From contig MU004231.1 of the NCBI GenBank assembly GCA_010405405.1, positions 4,431,204 to 4,495,203 on the forward strand: DNA of 64,000 bases. The letters are read 5' to 3'. Of this stretch, positions 15,677 through 27,159 are shown in pieces (the stretch's first letter is position 1; every line of letters begins with the position of its first letter). Origin of the DNA: Microthyrium microscopicum (Eukaryota; Ascomycota; Dothideomycetes; Microthyriales; Microthyriaceae). The translations under genes were made by a program, and so were the position numbers. Below the pieces are notes generated by a model, which did no database searches, was not told the origin of the DNA, and was given only the letters and a program-made list of their open reading frames with translations.

Positions 15677-17257
15677 TTATTGCATAATCTCTTGATAGTC
15701 TTGGCTTCCTTTGAGACATTTCGATATGTGGATCAAATGTCCTCGTTCTCGTCGGACGTAAGCGGCGAAACATGCTGCTCCTGTTATCACTGCGCCTAGG
15801 CTGATGAAGACTGGTATCAGGAAATCTTTTGGCTGAGGAAATATCACGGTCGATGTGAAGGCGAGAAGTTCAAAGAAGTTCTGAAGAGCTTGTTCGGAGG
15901 TGGAGAACTCGCCACGCTTGTCTTCCGCTGTAGCCTGTAGATCAGATGATTAGCTGATAGAGCAAGTCAAAGGAACGCTCCAACGTACCTCTTGGACAAT
16001 ATCTTGCACTGCCAGATCTACAGCCCAAAGTCCCAATCTGCTCAAGATAATTCCGGCCGTCAATGCCGGGCCAGCTCGCCCTGGTGTGCTCTGCAGCAAG
16101 GCGAATGCAAACACCGCTCCCGTCAGAGACAATACTTGAAAGTTTATTGACCACAGACCAGCTCGGACGTCCCCCAAGTGCTTCATGAGTGGTGGCGCAA
16201 GACAGGTGGCAAGAAGCTCAGAGATGACGGCTGCAAATCGGAAGAGACTGACTGAAACAGCGTCGAATCCATTGGAGAGCATATATGCTTGCCATTGGGA
16301 TGCGGTGGAGAGAACAGTGAGATAGAGCAGTGAAAGTGAGAAGGACGGTAAGAAGGCTGGTGAATGCGTGTAAGTTTTCCAGGCTGATAAGCAGTTGGAT
16401 CTGTGGCTGGTGCCCTTTTGATGCTGCTGTTGTGAGCTTCGAGTTGCTCCTTCAGAAGCTTCCTCGAGTTCTACAGTTTGTCCTAGACTGTCATCTCTTT
16501 GTTGCGCTCTCACTGCCAGTTCTGGAACGGCACTGTAGACGCGAGCAATAGCAATGTATTCTGCAAGTACCGAGCATGTTGTTAGACCCAACAACACTAG
16601 AACCGATATCAGGGTTGAGTATGCCTGGATCAATGAAATAAACACTGGCGCTGCTAGTTTGCAGAATAAGTCGATTCTTCGCATTGCAGCATTTAGCTGT
16701 GCTCTGTCGATGTCCAGGCTTGTAGCTATGACAATTGCCCCTGCCCAAAGTTAGCCATTACATTTTTCTCTAGTACCATGGCACTTACAGTCTCTTTCAA
16801 TGGCTACAGTATTTGCAATAGAAGCGAGTTTCTCAACACAGGCCAACAGCACAGTGATTGAAAAGCATACTCCAAAGAGCAACCTTGGTAACCCATGATC
16901 ATTGTTAGAATTGGTAATCATCAACAAGCCAAAAATTGCACAAGAAGTAGCGACCGGAATCCTCTGCCATATTATCGATGCTCGAATAACAACTAGTCGA
17001 TTTGAGTGATCAATATAGCTTCCGATTTTGGATGAAAGTACTGTGGCCGCAAATGCGCGTACCAATGCATAAACTGAGGAGTAGAAAAGTGTGCCTGGAG
17101 TAATACTGATGATGAACAAAATTGCGCCAAATTCGAAAGCTCTTGAGTTCCAGACGGATAGGAAATGAGAAACATAGAGTCTTCGAGTTGTGGTAGAGAC
17201 TGAATGCTCTCTGTGGGACAAAGCATCGTCATCGAATCGATCTACCATCCCGTCCAT
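15677..17257 (-). CDS. Ferroportin-family metal exporter (SLC40)
   Basis: Three exons: 17257-16789, 16740-15989 and 15934-15677, giving 492 aa. The split codon at the first junction restores VAIERDW, and the motif AMRRIDLFCKLAAPVFISL plus an ERDW element are diagnostic of ferroportins, which export Fe2+ across membranes. The N-terminus has LYVSHFLSVWNSRAFEFG, also conserved. About ten hydrophobic segments are visible, with a Ser/Gln-rich cytoplasmic loop near the middle. The last exon carries RGEFSTSEQALQNFFELL and ends with a basic RRERGHLIH tail, as in fungal and plant members. Localisation to plasma or vacuolar membrane cannot be decided. The gene converges on the MFS gene, with only about 120 bases between stop codons. 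Confidence 0.92.
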
Positions 17258-17689
17258 TTCACTGAAATACAGCTGGGGTTCGTGTTGATCAAACTGCGTC
17301 TTGCTCGGACTAGACCAAGAAGCATTTCGGAGTTAATTTATGTCGATAGTAGAAGGTCTTCGGTTGCAAATACTATGTACATAATGTATGTAGAACTTGA
17401 AGTAGGGTTTAAGCGAAAGCGGCGGATATAATCGTATGGTCAGCACACCATAACTTCGAGTTTACTCAAACTCTTGGTGGTTGAAAAAATAAAAGCAAGA
17501 CTTTCGTTCGAAGAATAATGGGCGAGTTTTAACTTCCAGTAAACGTAGCACGTAAAACTAATTTATTGCATAAAAGAACAAACGCTGCTTCAATTTCGTG
17601 TTTTGCAATCGATGTCAATATTGTTGTCGCTGGTCTAATGAATACATTTAGCTAAGAGCAATGGCTTCCTTCAGAAGTTAAACATCCGT
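17258..17689. other. Intergenic region upstream of the ferroportin gene
   Basis: Holds the promoter of the ferroportin gene and the 3' UTR of the AAA gene, both read leftward. It is A/T-rich. No further feature seen. Confidence 0.5.
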
Positions 17690-19335
17690 TTAATTGCTCG
17701 GGTTGACTCGTGTGGCTGCCATAGAGTATCGAGGAGTCGCCATTGCATGTCCTATCATCATGGGCTTCGTTGGGGGAAGAACCGATGAGCGTTTCGCATC
17801 GTCACCTTTGCCAATTTGTTCTCTCAATATTTTCACCTGCTTCTTGAGCGCAACCCAGAGAGGATACTTGTCCAACTCATCTTCGTCGTCTGGTTTGTCT
17901 TCCTCACTGGCGGAGTCATCATCTGACCCTACAACAAGCTCAAGTAATGATGCAAGGAACGCCTCCTGCATGTAGGCAAAGGAGAAGCTTTCTGTAATTT
18001 TTGCAAACGCAGGGCATAGCTCTGACGGAAATTCGATATCCATGTCACCACCTGGAGCTTCAAGACTGGCCGAATCTTCCAGCTCCTGGTTTTGAAGAAC
18101 TTTGTGTCTCCAGAATTCGGCGTATTGGATTCTCTGCTCCAAATCTGGATTTGGAAAGAGGTACTTCCGGTCAAAGCGACTGTTATTTTATTAGCTTAAT
18201 CGATCAATCAGGATCTAGAAGACTTACCTGGGCCGTTTGCTGATGCCTGGATCTAGTCTTTCAAGATGATTTGTCGAGCCAACCATCAGAATGCCGTCGT
18301 TGGCAGCAATACCATCGACCTGGTTCAAAAAGAAAGATCGCACCGAGTCTGTGACTAGAGAGTCAAGATCTTCGAACACTAGATAGCAAGGCGCCAACGC
18401 GCGAGCTTTTGAGAATATGTCGTTCAAGGCTGCTTCAGGGCCGCGAAAGTTGGCCAAAGTTTTCACATAGAGCGTAGGAACTTCATCCTTGCGTTTGTAC
18501 AGCATGTGCATGGTTGCTTTGATAGAGATCGTTTTCCCATTGCCTGGAGGACCATGAAAGATCACTCCGCGTTTCCAGGGAACACCTAGGCGTTGGTATG
18601 TGGATCGATTGTCGTAGAAACGAGAAATATCATCTATCAGGCTCTTCTTCATTTTCTGGTCTAGGATGACATTTTTCCATTCAGCCTTCTCGATGGAGCG
18701 CCATAGTGCAGCGTCTTTCTGCCAATCTAGTAATCAAGTTAGCCTATTGTCTAGCAGTATTGGTGTGCTTCAGATAACTTACAGCCTTGATCATAGACCC
18801 AAATCTCTTCATGAAGTTGGCTGGTGAATAGACCTGCAGCTAATACGAGTGGGCTAACTTCTTTAGGTGAGTTTCCAATTATGTATTGGTTTGTAACCGG
18901 AAACGTAGAATTGGCACCATCGCGTCCTTCGATGACAAAGACGATGTACTCCAGGCCTTTCCAGGACACGAGATATTTACCAAATAGCGTTTTGGTTGAT
19001 ATATTCCCAAAGCTTCCATCTAGACGAGACGGTGGAGCAACATATTGGTGCCATTCGAGAGGACCCTCAGCTGTGCCATTGGAATTCGGATCAGGTGTGA
19101 CAATAGCTTCTCCTGACTTGCCAAAGCCTACAATGTCACATGTAGCAGGGCTCGGAACAATAGTGACATGCTTTCCAGGATACAAATTCTTCAGTCTTTG
19201 TATGATGACCAAATCGGTGTTGATTCTGATCTCTTGGGCGTTACGAATGTAATCCGCGGCCAGTGGGTCCTGTTGTGGTTCTCGTGGAGGACGGTTAGAC
19301 TCCGCCTTTGTGTCAGTCATTGTCGATTTTGTCAT
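17690..19335 (-). CDS. BCS1-like AAA ATPase
   Basis: Exons 19335-18783, 18726-18228 and 18179-17690 join in frame to 513 aa. Walker A is GPPGNGKT (about residue 243-250), Walker B is LVFEDLDS (about 300), sensor 1 is MVGSTNH, and the second junction restores the arginine-finger region RPSRFDRKYLFPNP. This order, the GVIFHGPPGNGKT context and the RFDRKY motif match the Bcs1/clade of AAA proteins common in filamentous fungi. True mitochondrial Bcs1 inserts the Rieske protein and has an N-terminal membrane helix plus BCS1 domain; here the 200-residue N-terminus lacks an obvious transmembrane helix, so this is one of the fungal paralogues of unknown role. The C-terminal helical part has an acidic Asp/Glu run. 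Confidence 0.88.
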
Positions 19336-21442
19336 TGTGAGATGAGAACTAAATCAATCAGATGGTAGTCTTATATATCAGAATATCGCAGGTTGTGGGA
19401 GAGCAGGCTGCTGTGTAGGCAACAGCACATCAGGAGGTTGCGAGGTTAAGTTGGTGACTTCATTCGCCAGCCAAATCCTTCGAGTGCAGGGTGGTCGTAC
19501 ATTATCATCCTTCGCCACTTCTTCATCAGTAAGTAATGTAGCACAACAATTCTTTGGTGAAACTTTGCTTTTCAGTTCAAATCGCACGGAATGGAAAATA
19601 TTGAAAGTCATATTATTTACTTAGTGAATAATGAAGGTCGAACCAATTCAAATGCCTGTAAAAGGTACATGAACTTTAGGTGTTGATCACCTTGAAGCCC
19701 TGCTGGAGCCTTTGATTGAGAAGTGGAAGACGCCTAATACGCACCTTTCGTATCTATTTTGATAAAAGGTTCTGAAACGATACAGGAGCCAAATTCGACG
19801 AATTGTCATCACAGATTGTGTCAAGAAAATCAATGAAAGGGACATTTTAAGCAGCATTTTGTGACATTATTTTTTGTCATTGAATATCCGTGGGCACGAC
19901 CTAATATAACTTATCCCAAGTATTATGCAATATGAGCAGCATGTTCTTCTGGATTCCTTTTCTCGCGCTTTGACAGCTGTTGTTGTAAGCGATTTATACT
20001 CTATCCCTTGGCTGATATTTAAACAGGTTGAGATGGATAAAACCACAAAGCTGCTTGAAGAATATAGCTACTAGTATTTATTTCACTATTTCCCAATAAC
20101 TTACTCAACGGAAATTCAGTTTTGTGAGCTAATACAATGCTCGAAGCAAAAAGAAAGGTTCAGTGATGCATTAAGGTGTCAATTCACAAGCAAGCCCTAC
20201 AGGTTTTTGTTGGTTGATTCATCACGTTTATGGTAACAGGTCGTCTGATGTAACTCATTGCTTTGCTAGATGATCTAGATCGCAGCCGAGATCCTCTACC
20301 GGGAATACTTCCTTTGGCAGGTGGTTATCCAAGTTCACTGACAGCAAGACCTGGCTCAACTTTCGCCAATCAAAATGTCTAATACTCTGTACAGGCAAGG
20401 AAAAGAATCCAACTCAGTAGCCAGGAGTCGTGTCATTGGCTCTTTATCTTGCTTGTTTGCAGATTACTCCTCATGTACAATGTTCGCGTAGAGCAGACTC
20501 CTATATGCAATTCGCAACTGCACCTCCTTTTCGAGCCAGAAAGCATCTTTGTGTTTGGATCATGTGGACAGTTCCAGCTTTCAGGATATGCCATAAAAGA
20601 TTAACGCCAATCCTGAGGCATATTCTGTTCATCCACGGCCCGTGGCGAAGCCTATTTCACATCATGAGGATTTACTGCGTGCCCAGATCGCCATGATCCT
20701 AACGTCGATCTGGCCCTTGTTCAACAGATTTCACAAGGAACTTCTTTGGTTAGCAAGCTACATAAGTCATGAAGATCAGAGACATTAAGGTTACCCAATG
20801 ATAAGAACTTTTCTAACCGATTCGAAACGCTAAACGACCATTAATTGGACAACACAAATCCTTATCGATCTACGAATCGTAGAATCTACGCGACTGCCAA
20901 GTGTAACTTTTGTCACCTTCCAGGAGCTTGATGTTTTCCGGGAGGTCGGTTAAATTGATCTAGGAACCTATCTGCATCGCCTTGGTTCACAGCCACATTT
21001 GCGGCCGATAAGATGAATCGCGGACGTCAACTCAAGGTCTTGTAGCGGAGGATGTCGTGGGGCATTCTTATGTGACTTCTAACTACAAGACACTGTCAAG
21101 GGCGAGGTATAGACAATATTTGTACTGTGGGATTGAAGGAGCACCTATGTGCAATAGTAAAATATGTCACTGAAGCTCAAGAGGTTGCACGAGTCGGTGA
21201 CTCGACCCCAACGGCCATGATATCGCAAAACGCTGGACGCCTTCTCGACTTGTGCTAGTCGAAGAATTGTGAATACTACTCACCTCTTTCCGATCACTTG
21301 AAGCACCAGAAGCTACTGCAACATGATGGTCCATCCAAGTGATCGTGAAAAGTCTATATAATCGAGGTTATACCAAGATCAAGTCTAGGACATCCAAGTC
21401 AAAGTTCAATCATTCCACCTTTCAGACCAATCCGTTTTCGAG
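19336..21442. other. Long intergenic region, 2.1 kb
   Basis: The frames here are short, lack domain similarity I can recognise and have no signal of coding. It contains the promoter of the AAA gene on the left and of the GH114 gene on the right. It could hold a decayed element but I see no terminal repeats. Confidence 0.45.
21355..21361 (+). promoter_or_regulatory. TATA box of the GH114 gene
   Basis: TATATAA sits 82 bases before the ATG at 21443, a usual distance in moulds with short leaders. Confidence 0.55.
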
Positions 21443-22423
21443 ATGTTTACCAAATTTGCACTTACAGGTCTTTTGGCTTCTGGTGTTGCAACCGCTGCCA
21501 CACTACCCAAAGCAGATGTCTGGCAACCAGAGCTCACTCCTAAATGGCAAATTATTCTGTCCAGTACTTTGAACAGCGCCTCTCGAATTGTCCCTTCCGA
21601 TGCAAAGGTCTGGGATTTGGATGTGTTCGAAACGAGTGCTAGTACCATTAGCAAGCTTCAAGACGCTGGCTCCAAAGTCATTTGCTACTACAGCGCAGGA
21701 ACTTCTGAAGAAGGTCGCAATGACTTGGGTGGTCTAACTAGCAGTGACTACGGAAAAGGTCTACCTGACTGGCCAGGAGAGAAGTACATCAACATCAAGA
21801 GTGATCGAGTTTGGAGTGTCATGAAAGGCCGCATCGATATGGCCAAGGAGAAGGGCTGTGATGCTGTGGACCCCGACAACATGGGTAAGTTGCATTCAGT
21901 AGCTATAAGTGTCGTCAATATCTAACTTACAGCAGATGGCTACTCCAACGACAATGGCCTAGGTCTTACGCAAGCCGATGCTATTGCTTTCGTCAAGAAG
22001 CAATCGTCTTATGCCCACTCTCTAGGCATGTCAATTGGATTGAAGAACGCTGAGGAGATTCTTGATCAGGTTCAGGACTCCATCGAGTTCGCTGTGAACG
22101 AAGAATGCACCAAGACTGGACGATGTGCCTGGTACAATAACCTTCTCGCTGCTCAAAAGCCAGTCTTCCATATCGAGTATGGCTCCAAGAGCGACTCCAA
22201 CACATATTGCCTCAAGTCAATGAGCAATGGTAACCAGTTTGCGACTGTTATCAAGCACCTGTCTCTTGACGGCTGGGTGGTAAGCACTATGAATCGTAAT
22301 CATGAGTTTGATACTGACAGCTCGTTTTAGGTATATTGTGATGGTAGTGAATACACCTCTAGTGTGGCGGACAAGAGTGTTGATAATGGAAATGAGATTG
22401 ACAGCGGGAACGAAGACGCTTAG
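21443..22423 (+). CDS. Secreted GH114 family glycosidase (endo-alpha-1,4-polygalactosaminidase type)
   Basis: Exons 21443-21884, 21936-22279 and 22331-22423 give 292 aa. Residues 1-19 are a signal peptide (MFTKFALTGLLASGVATAA), so the enzyme is secreted. The mature part starts with WQPELTPKWQIIL and shows the GH114 TIM-barrel signatures: VICYYSAGTSEEGRNDL, WPGEKYINIKS, GCDAVDPDNMDGYSNDNGLGL (restored across intron 1), SIGLKNAEE, and FAVNEEC. The acidic residues in the DPDNMDGY and VNEE blocks are probable catalytic residues. GH114 enzymes cut galactosaminogalactan-type polymers, so a role in remodelling the fungus' own extracellular polysaccharide or attacking that of rivals is plausible. The last exon adds a short Ser/Asp/Asn-rich tail. 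Acceptor choice at the second intron has an alternative at 22320. Confidence 0.9.
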
Positions 22424-22715
22424 ATGGGATGCATTCTCTTCGTGTACATATCTCAGCATAACATTGGAGCGCTATTCAACTAATGGTAAATGATTTTTTT
22501 TCAAACTTTGTTCCAAGTTTTTCATGCAATGCGGTATTTCGGATTAAGCATGAATTCACGTTGGGGATAGGTTGGAATGATAGGACGGTGGGGAATTGAT
22601 GACAAACTATGACAGCCGCAAGCTTCAGCAGAGATTGGCACGTGTGGGTAAAATACCGACTGATTTGATAGACATAATCTCGTTACTTGAATGCAATAAT
22701 GGGCAAGAGGCTAGA

Positions 22716-23667
22716 CTAACTAGACACATTTTGTTGTGCCCCATTACCGTTGCCCCAGATGCTCGCAGAGAAATCTCCATACCGAAATACTTCTTTCTTT
22801 CCACCTAGTCCTGAACTGCCTTGACCTTTCTTGAGCACACGCCGTCCAACGAACTCACGTAATACCTCATCAACCTCTTCCTCGGTCATTGGCGAGCCAG
22901 ACTCCGGAAGAGTGGTCAAGAGCGCATCTCGTAGCTCATTCACGTCGATTTGACCGGAGTCGTCATCGTCGAAAGCTCCAAATGCACCCATCAGCTCATC
23001 TTGTCGGCTTAAATGAGCGAGATCACTAGTGAGAAGTCCAAGGTATGCGCCAAGATTGAGAGCAGGAACGCCGGGTGGGAAGTAGGTTGAAAGAGTGGAG
23101 GATGAGTTGTCAAGGCCAAGTTCAGCGAGGGCTACTGCTACGTCTCCCGGAGCAATTTGTCCACTATTTGAGCGATCCAGTACAGAGAACGATTCTCTCA
23201 TGGTATGCAGATGTTGTGGAGGGATAGACGATAATGGATCGGAGTTGTTGCCTTTCAGCGATGTTGATGTGGTACTCCGTACTGGTGCAGATGGTCGCGT
23301 AGTTGCTGCTGGTGGCTGTGGAAGACCTCTAGGCTTCACATCTTCACTTGACGGGAGTCGGAACGGTATCGGGGACTTTGAAGGTGATGGCGCTGGACTC
23401 CCTTGCTTAATCCAGGATCGGTCTGTTGTTGGTGTAGATCGCGTATCGGCAGGCGGAGGATGAGATGGCGTGGCTTGCTTCAGCGGCGAGCCTTGAGGTG
23501 TAGGTGCGCGTACTGTAGAGGGAGATCGTCCCAATGGGGAATCAGGACGTCGGAAAGGCGAGGCGCGTTGTGAGGTAAAGGATAGCGAATGTTTGGAGGG
23601 TGATGATGGATTAGACTAATAATTCTTAGCAGAGTACAAATTGCCTAAGTGGATGTAAACATACCAT
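22716..23667 (-). CDS. rlc1: Myosin regulatory light chain (Rlc1 type), EF-hand protein
   Basis: The coding region is two exons: the bare start codon ATG (23667-23665) followed directly by a GTATGT donor, then 23615-22716, giving 300 aa. Without that one-codon exon the long frame has no ATG. The N-terminal 120 residues are Ser/Pro/Arg-rich (SPSKHSLSF, RASPFRRPDSP) with many possible phosphorylation sites. EF-hand features follow: a degenerate first hand at SFSVLDRSNSGQIAPGDV and a canonical loop DDDDSGQIDVNEL (D-x-D-x-S-G-x-I-x-x-x-E). The pattern, with PPGVPALNLGAYL between the hands, is that of fungal type-II myosin regulatory light chains, which bind the IQ motif of Myo2 in the contractile actomyosin ring. 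Confidence 0.87.
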
Positions 23668-24078
23668 GTCTTCCGAGTTATTCTTGTCAGGTTAATCGTA
23701 TCTGGGGTTTTGGGAGAATATGCTGCTAAGAACTTGAGATAGCTGGTTTCGTAGAAGTTTTGGTGTTGTATGGTAAACAATCAAGATGAAAGCTCCAAAA
23801 CACCATGCCTTTCTGGGCTAGCTCGGGTTGATGGGCTGACGCGCGGCTAATCCTTGCGCCCTGACCCCGTAAGTAAGCGCCATCCACAAGGCCGAGTTTA
23901 CATCTTGTTCCAGTAGAAGGAATAAGGGGGATTTGATTCACACCAACCTCCGCCTCTTACATCTTCGCTGTTGAACGGTATACTGTCGCTGCATAAATAC
24001 AACCCTCTTCCTTATCCAGAATAAAGAGAGCCTGATCTCGATGTCGTATTGCAAGCGAACGTCGTAACCTCTGCCGCA
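23668..24078. promoter_or_regulatory. Divergent promoter region between rlc1-like and AFI1/mesA-like genes
   Basis: Only 411 bases separate the two divergent start codons, so both promoters must lie here. No canonical TATA box or named binding site is clear. Confidence 0.6.
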
Positions 24079-26592
24079 ATGGCTGCCCCCGTGGCCCCGC
24101 AATTATATCGCCAGGCATCTTCAGCCTCCAATGGATCTGGCCTGCGAACGAATGGACAGAGAAACTTTGGAGATCAGGATGGCTCGCCCCAAGCTCTATC
24201 ACAAAGAGGTTCCGCCCGGTCATCAATCGTGACTCCCGCGCCCTACGATGGCCCGCACCTTCGATCGCAATACCCTGCCAACTCGACAGAGAATCATGTC
24301 GAGTATATCCTAGTGGCATCTTTCGATATCGACCGTGGTTCGATCATGGAGCATCAATACCCTGGGCCCATTTCTGGAGATGAGAATATGCTAGCAGAGC
24401 TCATGTTGCCAGATCAGGCACATGTAAGAAGTATGGACTGGACTATCTTCTTCCTTCACAAGGATACGACCGCTGAGGAGGAAGCAAGAGAGGAAAGAAA
24501 ACGCGTTAGAAAGATTAAGAAACGGCGGCGTGAGTTGGAAAAGGCTGGCGAGCCAATACCCGACGACGAAGATCTTGACCTCGAAGGTCTGGATCTTGGA
24601 GACGATGATGATGAAGATATGTACTCGGAGTCTACTGCAGATGATTCCGAAGGGCCTCCATTGATATATGTTCTCAACCTTGTGAATACAAAGCAAGATC
24701 AAACGGTGAAGAGGCGAGTTCTCATCATCATATCACAATCTTCGCTAACGAGAACAGAGGTGCTATTGTCAAAGCGATGGCAATATGTACGAGGCATTCA
24801 TTCCTCCACATATACAAAGTAAGAATGACTATCAAAATGTGTTTTCTCTCACTAATCAGATCAGCCGTTATTACTTCTTGCGCTTGAAGAATATTTCAGA
24901 GCGCCGGTGGTAGAAACATTAGCATCTCTATACAACGCCGTCAACTCCATGGACTTGTCGCTAATGCCTCGACTTTCAAGCCTTGAAAGAAACATATTAC
25001 AGACGAGCGATGTCAAAGACATGTTTGTAGAGAAATTCTCTGTTATGATTCAGCAAAAGATGGCAGATGATGAGCATCGACTCTCGCAGAACTCTGTGCC
25101 CTCGTCCACGGATTCACCAACTCCTAAAGGCAAATATCAACCACCAAGAGATACACACGAATTTGAGTCTCGTGTGCAGTATAATGGGGTGCCGGTACCT
25201 ATCAAAGTGCCAGTCGCTATTACCCCTGAAACTGTTGGCGACTTTTCTCTAGTAAAGCTTATATCGACATTTGCAACACCACACGCTTCTTCTCCACAAC
25301 CATTTACTATTCATCCTCACTTGACCACATCAGGGCCATATACTCATCCAATAATTGTTTTGATCAATGCCCTTCTCACCCAGAAGCGTATCATATTTCT
25401 TGGTCACAATCAGCCCTCCGGAAGCGTTGCTGAAGCGGTACTAGCAGCTTGTGCTCTAGCGTCGGGTGGTATATTAAAGGGGTTTACACGACATGCGTTC
25501 CCTTACACAGATCTCACTAAAATCGATGATCTTCTCAAAGTTCCAGGCTTTATTGCTGGTGTCACAAATCCAGCATTTGCCCACAAACCCGAATGGTGGG
25601 ATGTGCTCTGCGATTTGCCGACTGGCCGGATGAAAATCAGTCCCAAAATTGAAGGCGCACCTGTCACAGAAGGATTACTGTTCTTCCAACAAAATGGACA
25701 CGGAGCACATATTGCAAAAGAACATTCGGTACTGAACGGAGATAGCAAAAGCCATCCATCGAATGATCCTACTGGTGACACTGTTTTCATGGATTCAGTA
25801 ATGAACTCCATTTCAAATCGTCATGGAGAACCGGCTGTGCGAAACAAGTTTAGAGCTTGGGTCCATCGTTTTACACTAATCGCGGCCGCTTTTGAGGAAG
25901 TCGTTTATGGTGCCTCTGCTCTCAATATCGGTGCTGCGGAAACAGATGAAGACATGTACAACTACGGGGTTGGTGGTCACGGCCTGGTCTGGGCAGACGA
26001 ACCCACACGGATGCGAGAGATACAGGCGAATGTCGGAAGAGTTGAAGGTTGGCGCCAAACTCGCTCATATTACTCTCTCATTCGCGATCTGGCTAGAACG
26101 TGGGAAAAAGGAGAATGTGTTAGGGGAATCGACGTGGGCTATCAGGTCGACCGCCTCAGAACATTGCGCGTTGGTGATGCCGGCGCTGCGGATATCTACA
26201 TGGCTTTAGCCAGAGCCGTGGAACGTGCAGGCGTTGATTTTGACGACCCAGATTATGAAAACCCCCTGGACCCTGACGACCCGGATAGTGAAGATTGGCA
26301 ACTAGACCCGGAAACAGAGGTGAGGCTACTCAAACGGGAGAAGGCTCGTCATGAAGTCATCAATCAATTGCTCTGTGTCATGCCTGAGAATAACGGTGGC
26401 TTGTTCTATATAGGGCTGGGCCTGTTCCACAAAGACGTGGCAGTCAGACAGGCAATTGTTGGCCTCCTTGAGCGGATCAATGCCCATGAAGCCGGTAGGC
26501 ATTTCTGGGCCCAACTTGGAAGATTTGCGAAATTGGCTTTCTTTCGAGTTAAACGCGACGGCGAAAATCCTCAGAATAGAGCATCTGGTTGA
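24079..26592 (+). CDS. Afi1/MesA-type cell-polarity protein (Arf3-interacting, SPA domain)
   Basis: Exons 24079-24713, 24758-24818 and 24865-26592 join to 807 aa. The first intron is GC-AG: the donor reads AG|GCGAGT and the in-frame junction is [17 protein letters not shown]. After a polar N-terminus the docking domain begins at [25 protein letters not shown], as in Afi1 and DENN-type proteins; a charged insert ([20 protein letters not shown], then an Asp/Glu run) interrupts it. The SPA (stabilisation of polarity axis) part includes [18 protein letters not shown]-like and [27 protein letters not shown] blocks. Yeast Afi1 binds Arf3 and keeps the polarity axis; Aspergillus MesA stabilises hyphal tip polarity through the formin. 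The rlc1-like gene diverges from its 5' side. Confidence 0.87.
24714..24757 (+). other. GC-AG intron
   Basis: 44-nt intron with donor AG|GCGAGT, branch-like GCTAACG and acceptor CAG. No GT donor nearby preserves the frame, so this is a non-canonical but legitimate GC-AG intron. Confidence 0.8.
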
Positions 26593-27159
26593 AACAAATG
26601 GAGCGGCAATTCTATGCAATTATCCGGACACACAATAGCGGCAATCCGTGCTTTGACGGATTTGTCCATAATCTGGCCCTGTAGATGAGCCTCAATCTAT
26701 TCTAGCGTGAGAACAATGCGTAGATCATCTCATTGCAAAGGAGTTTCTCTTCTCTCGGCCTACTACTCTGCAAAATCAGACTTGGCCAGAAGCAGCTGTC
26801 TGGAACAACACCCGAGACGAAATATAGGTTGGCTCAACCAATGTAAGATTACAGTATTACCATACTCTATTTTGTTGCGATGCTAATATTTGATTAACTC
26901 TGCAGATCACCTATAATACATACTATTCGAAATCAAGTCTCCCAGAATACCTTGATTTGCATAGAACTATCTAAACAACGACTGGCATGCAATGGCCAAG
27001 TCGTCAAATGAATCCAAATTTTGTACAGTTCGCTAAACACTTCCGGTACTTTCTTGCTCATCTTTCAGATGAATGGCAGATGTACACGGTTAATGTAATG
27101 CTCTCCTTCAACTCTTGAGCACATCATCTTCTCCCATCGCTTGCCAATGCATTCGTCGT
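26593..27159. other. Convergent intergenic region
   Basis: 3' flanks of the AFI1-like gene and of the minus-strand repeat-precursor gene. No further copies of the precursor repeat are visible here. Confidence 0.55.
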
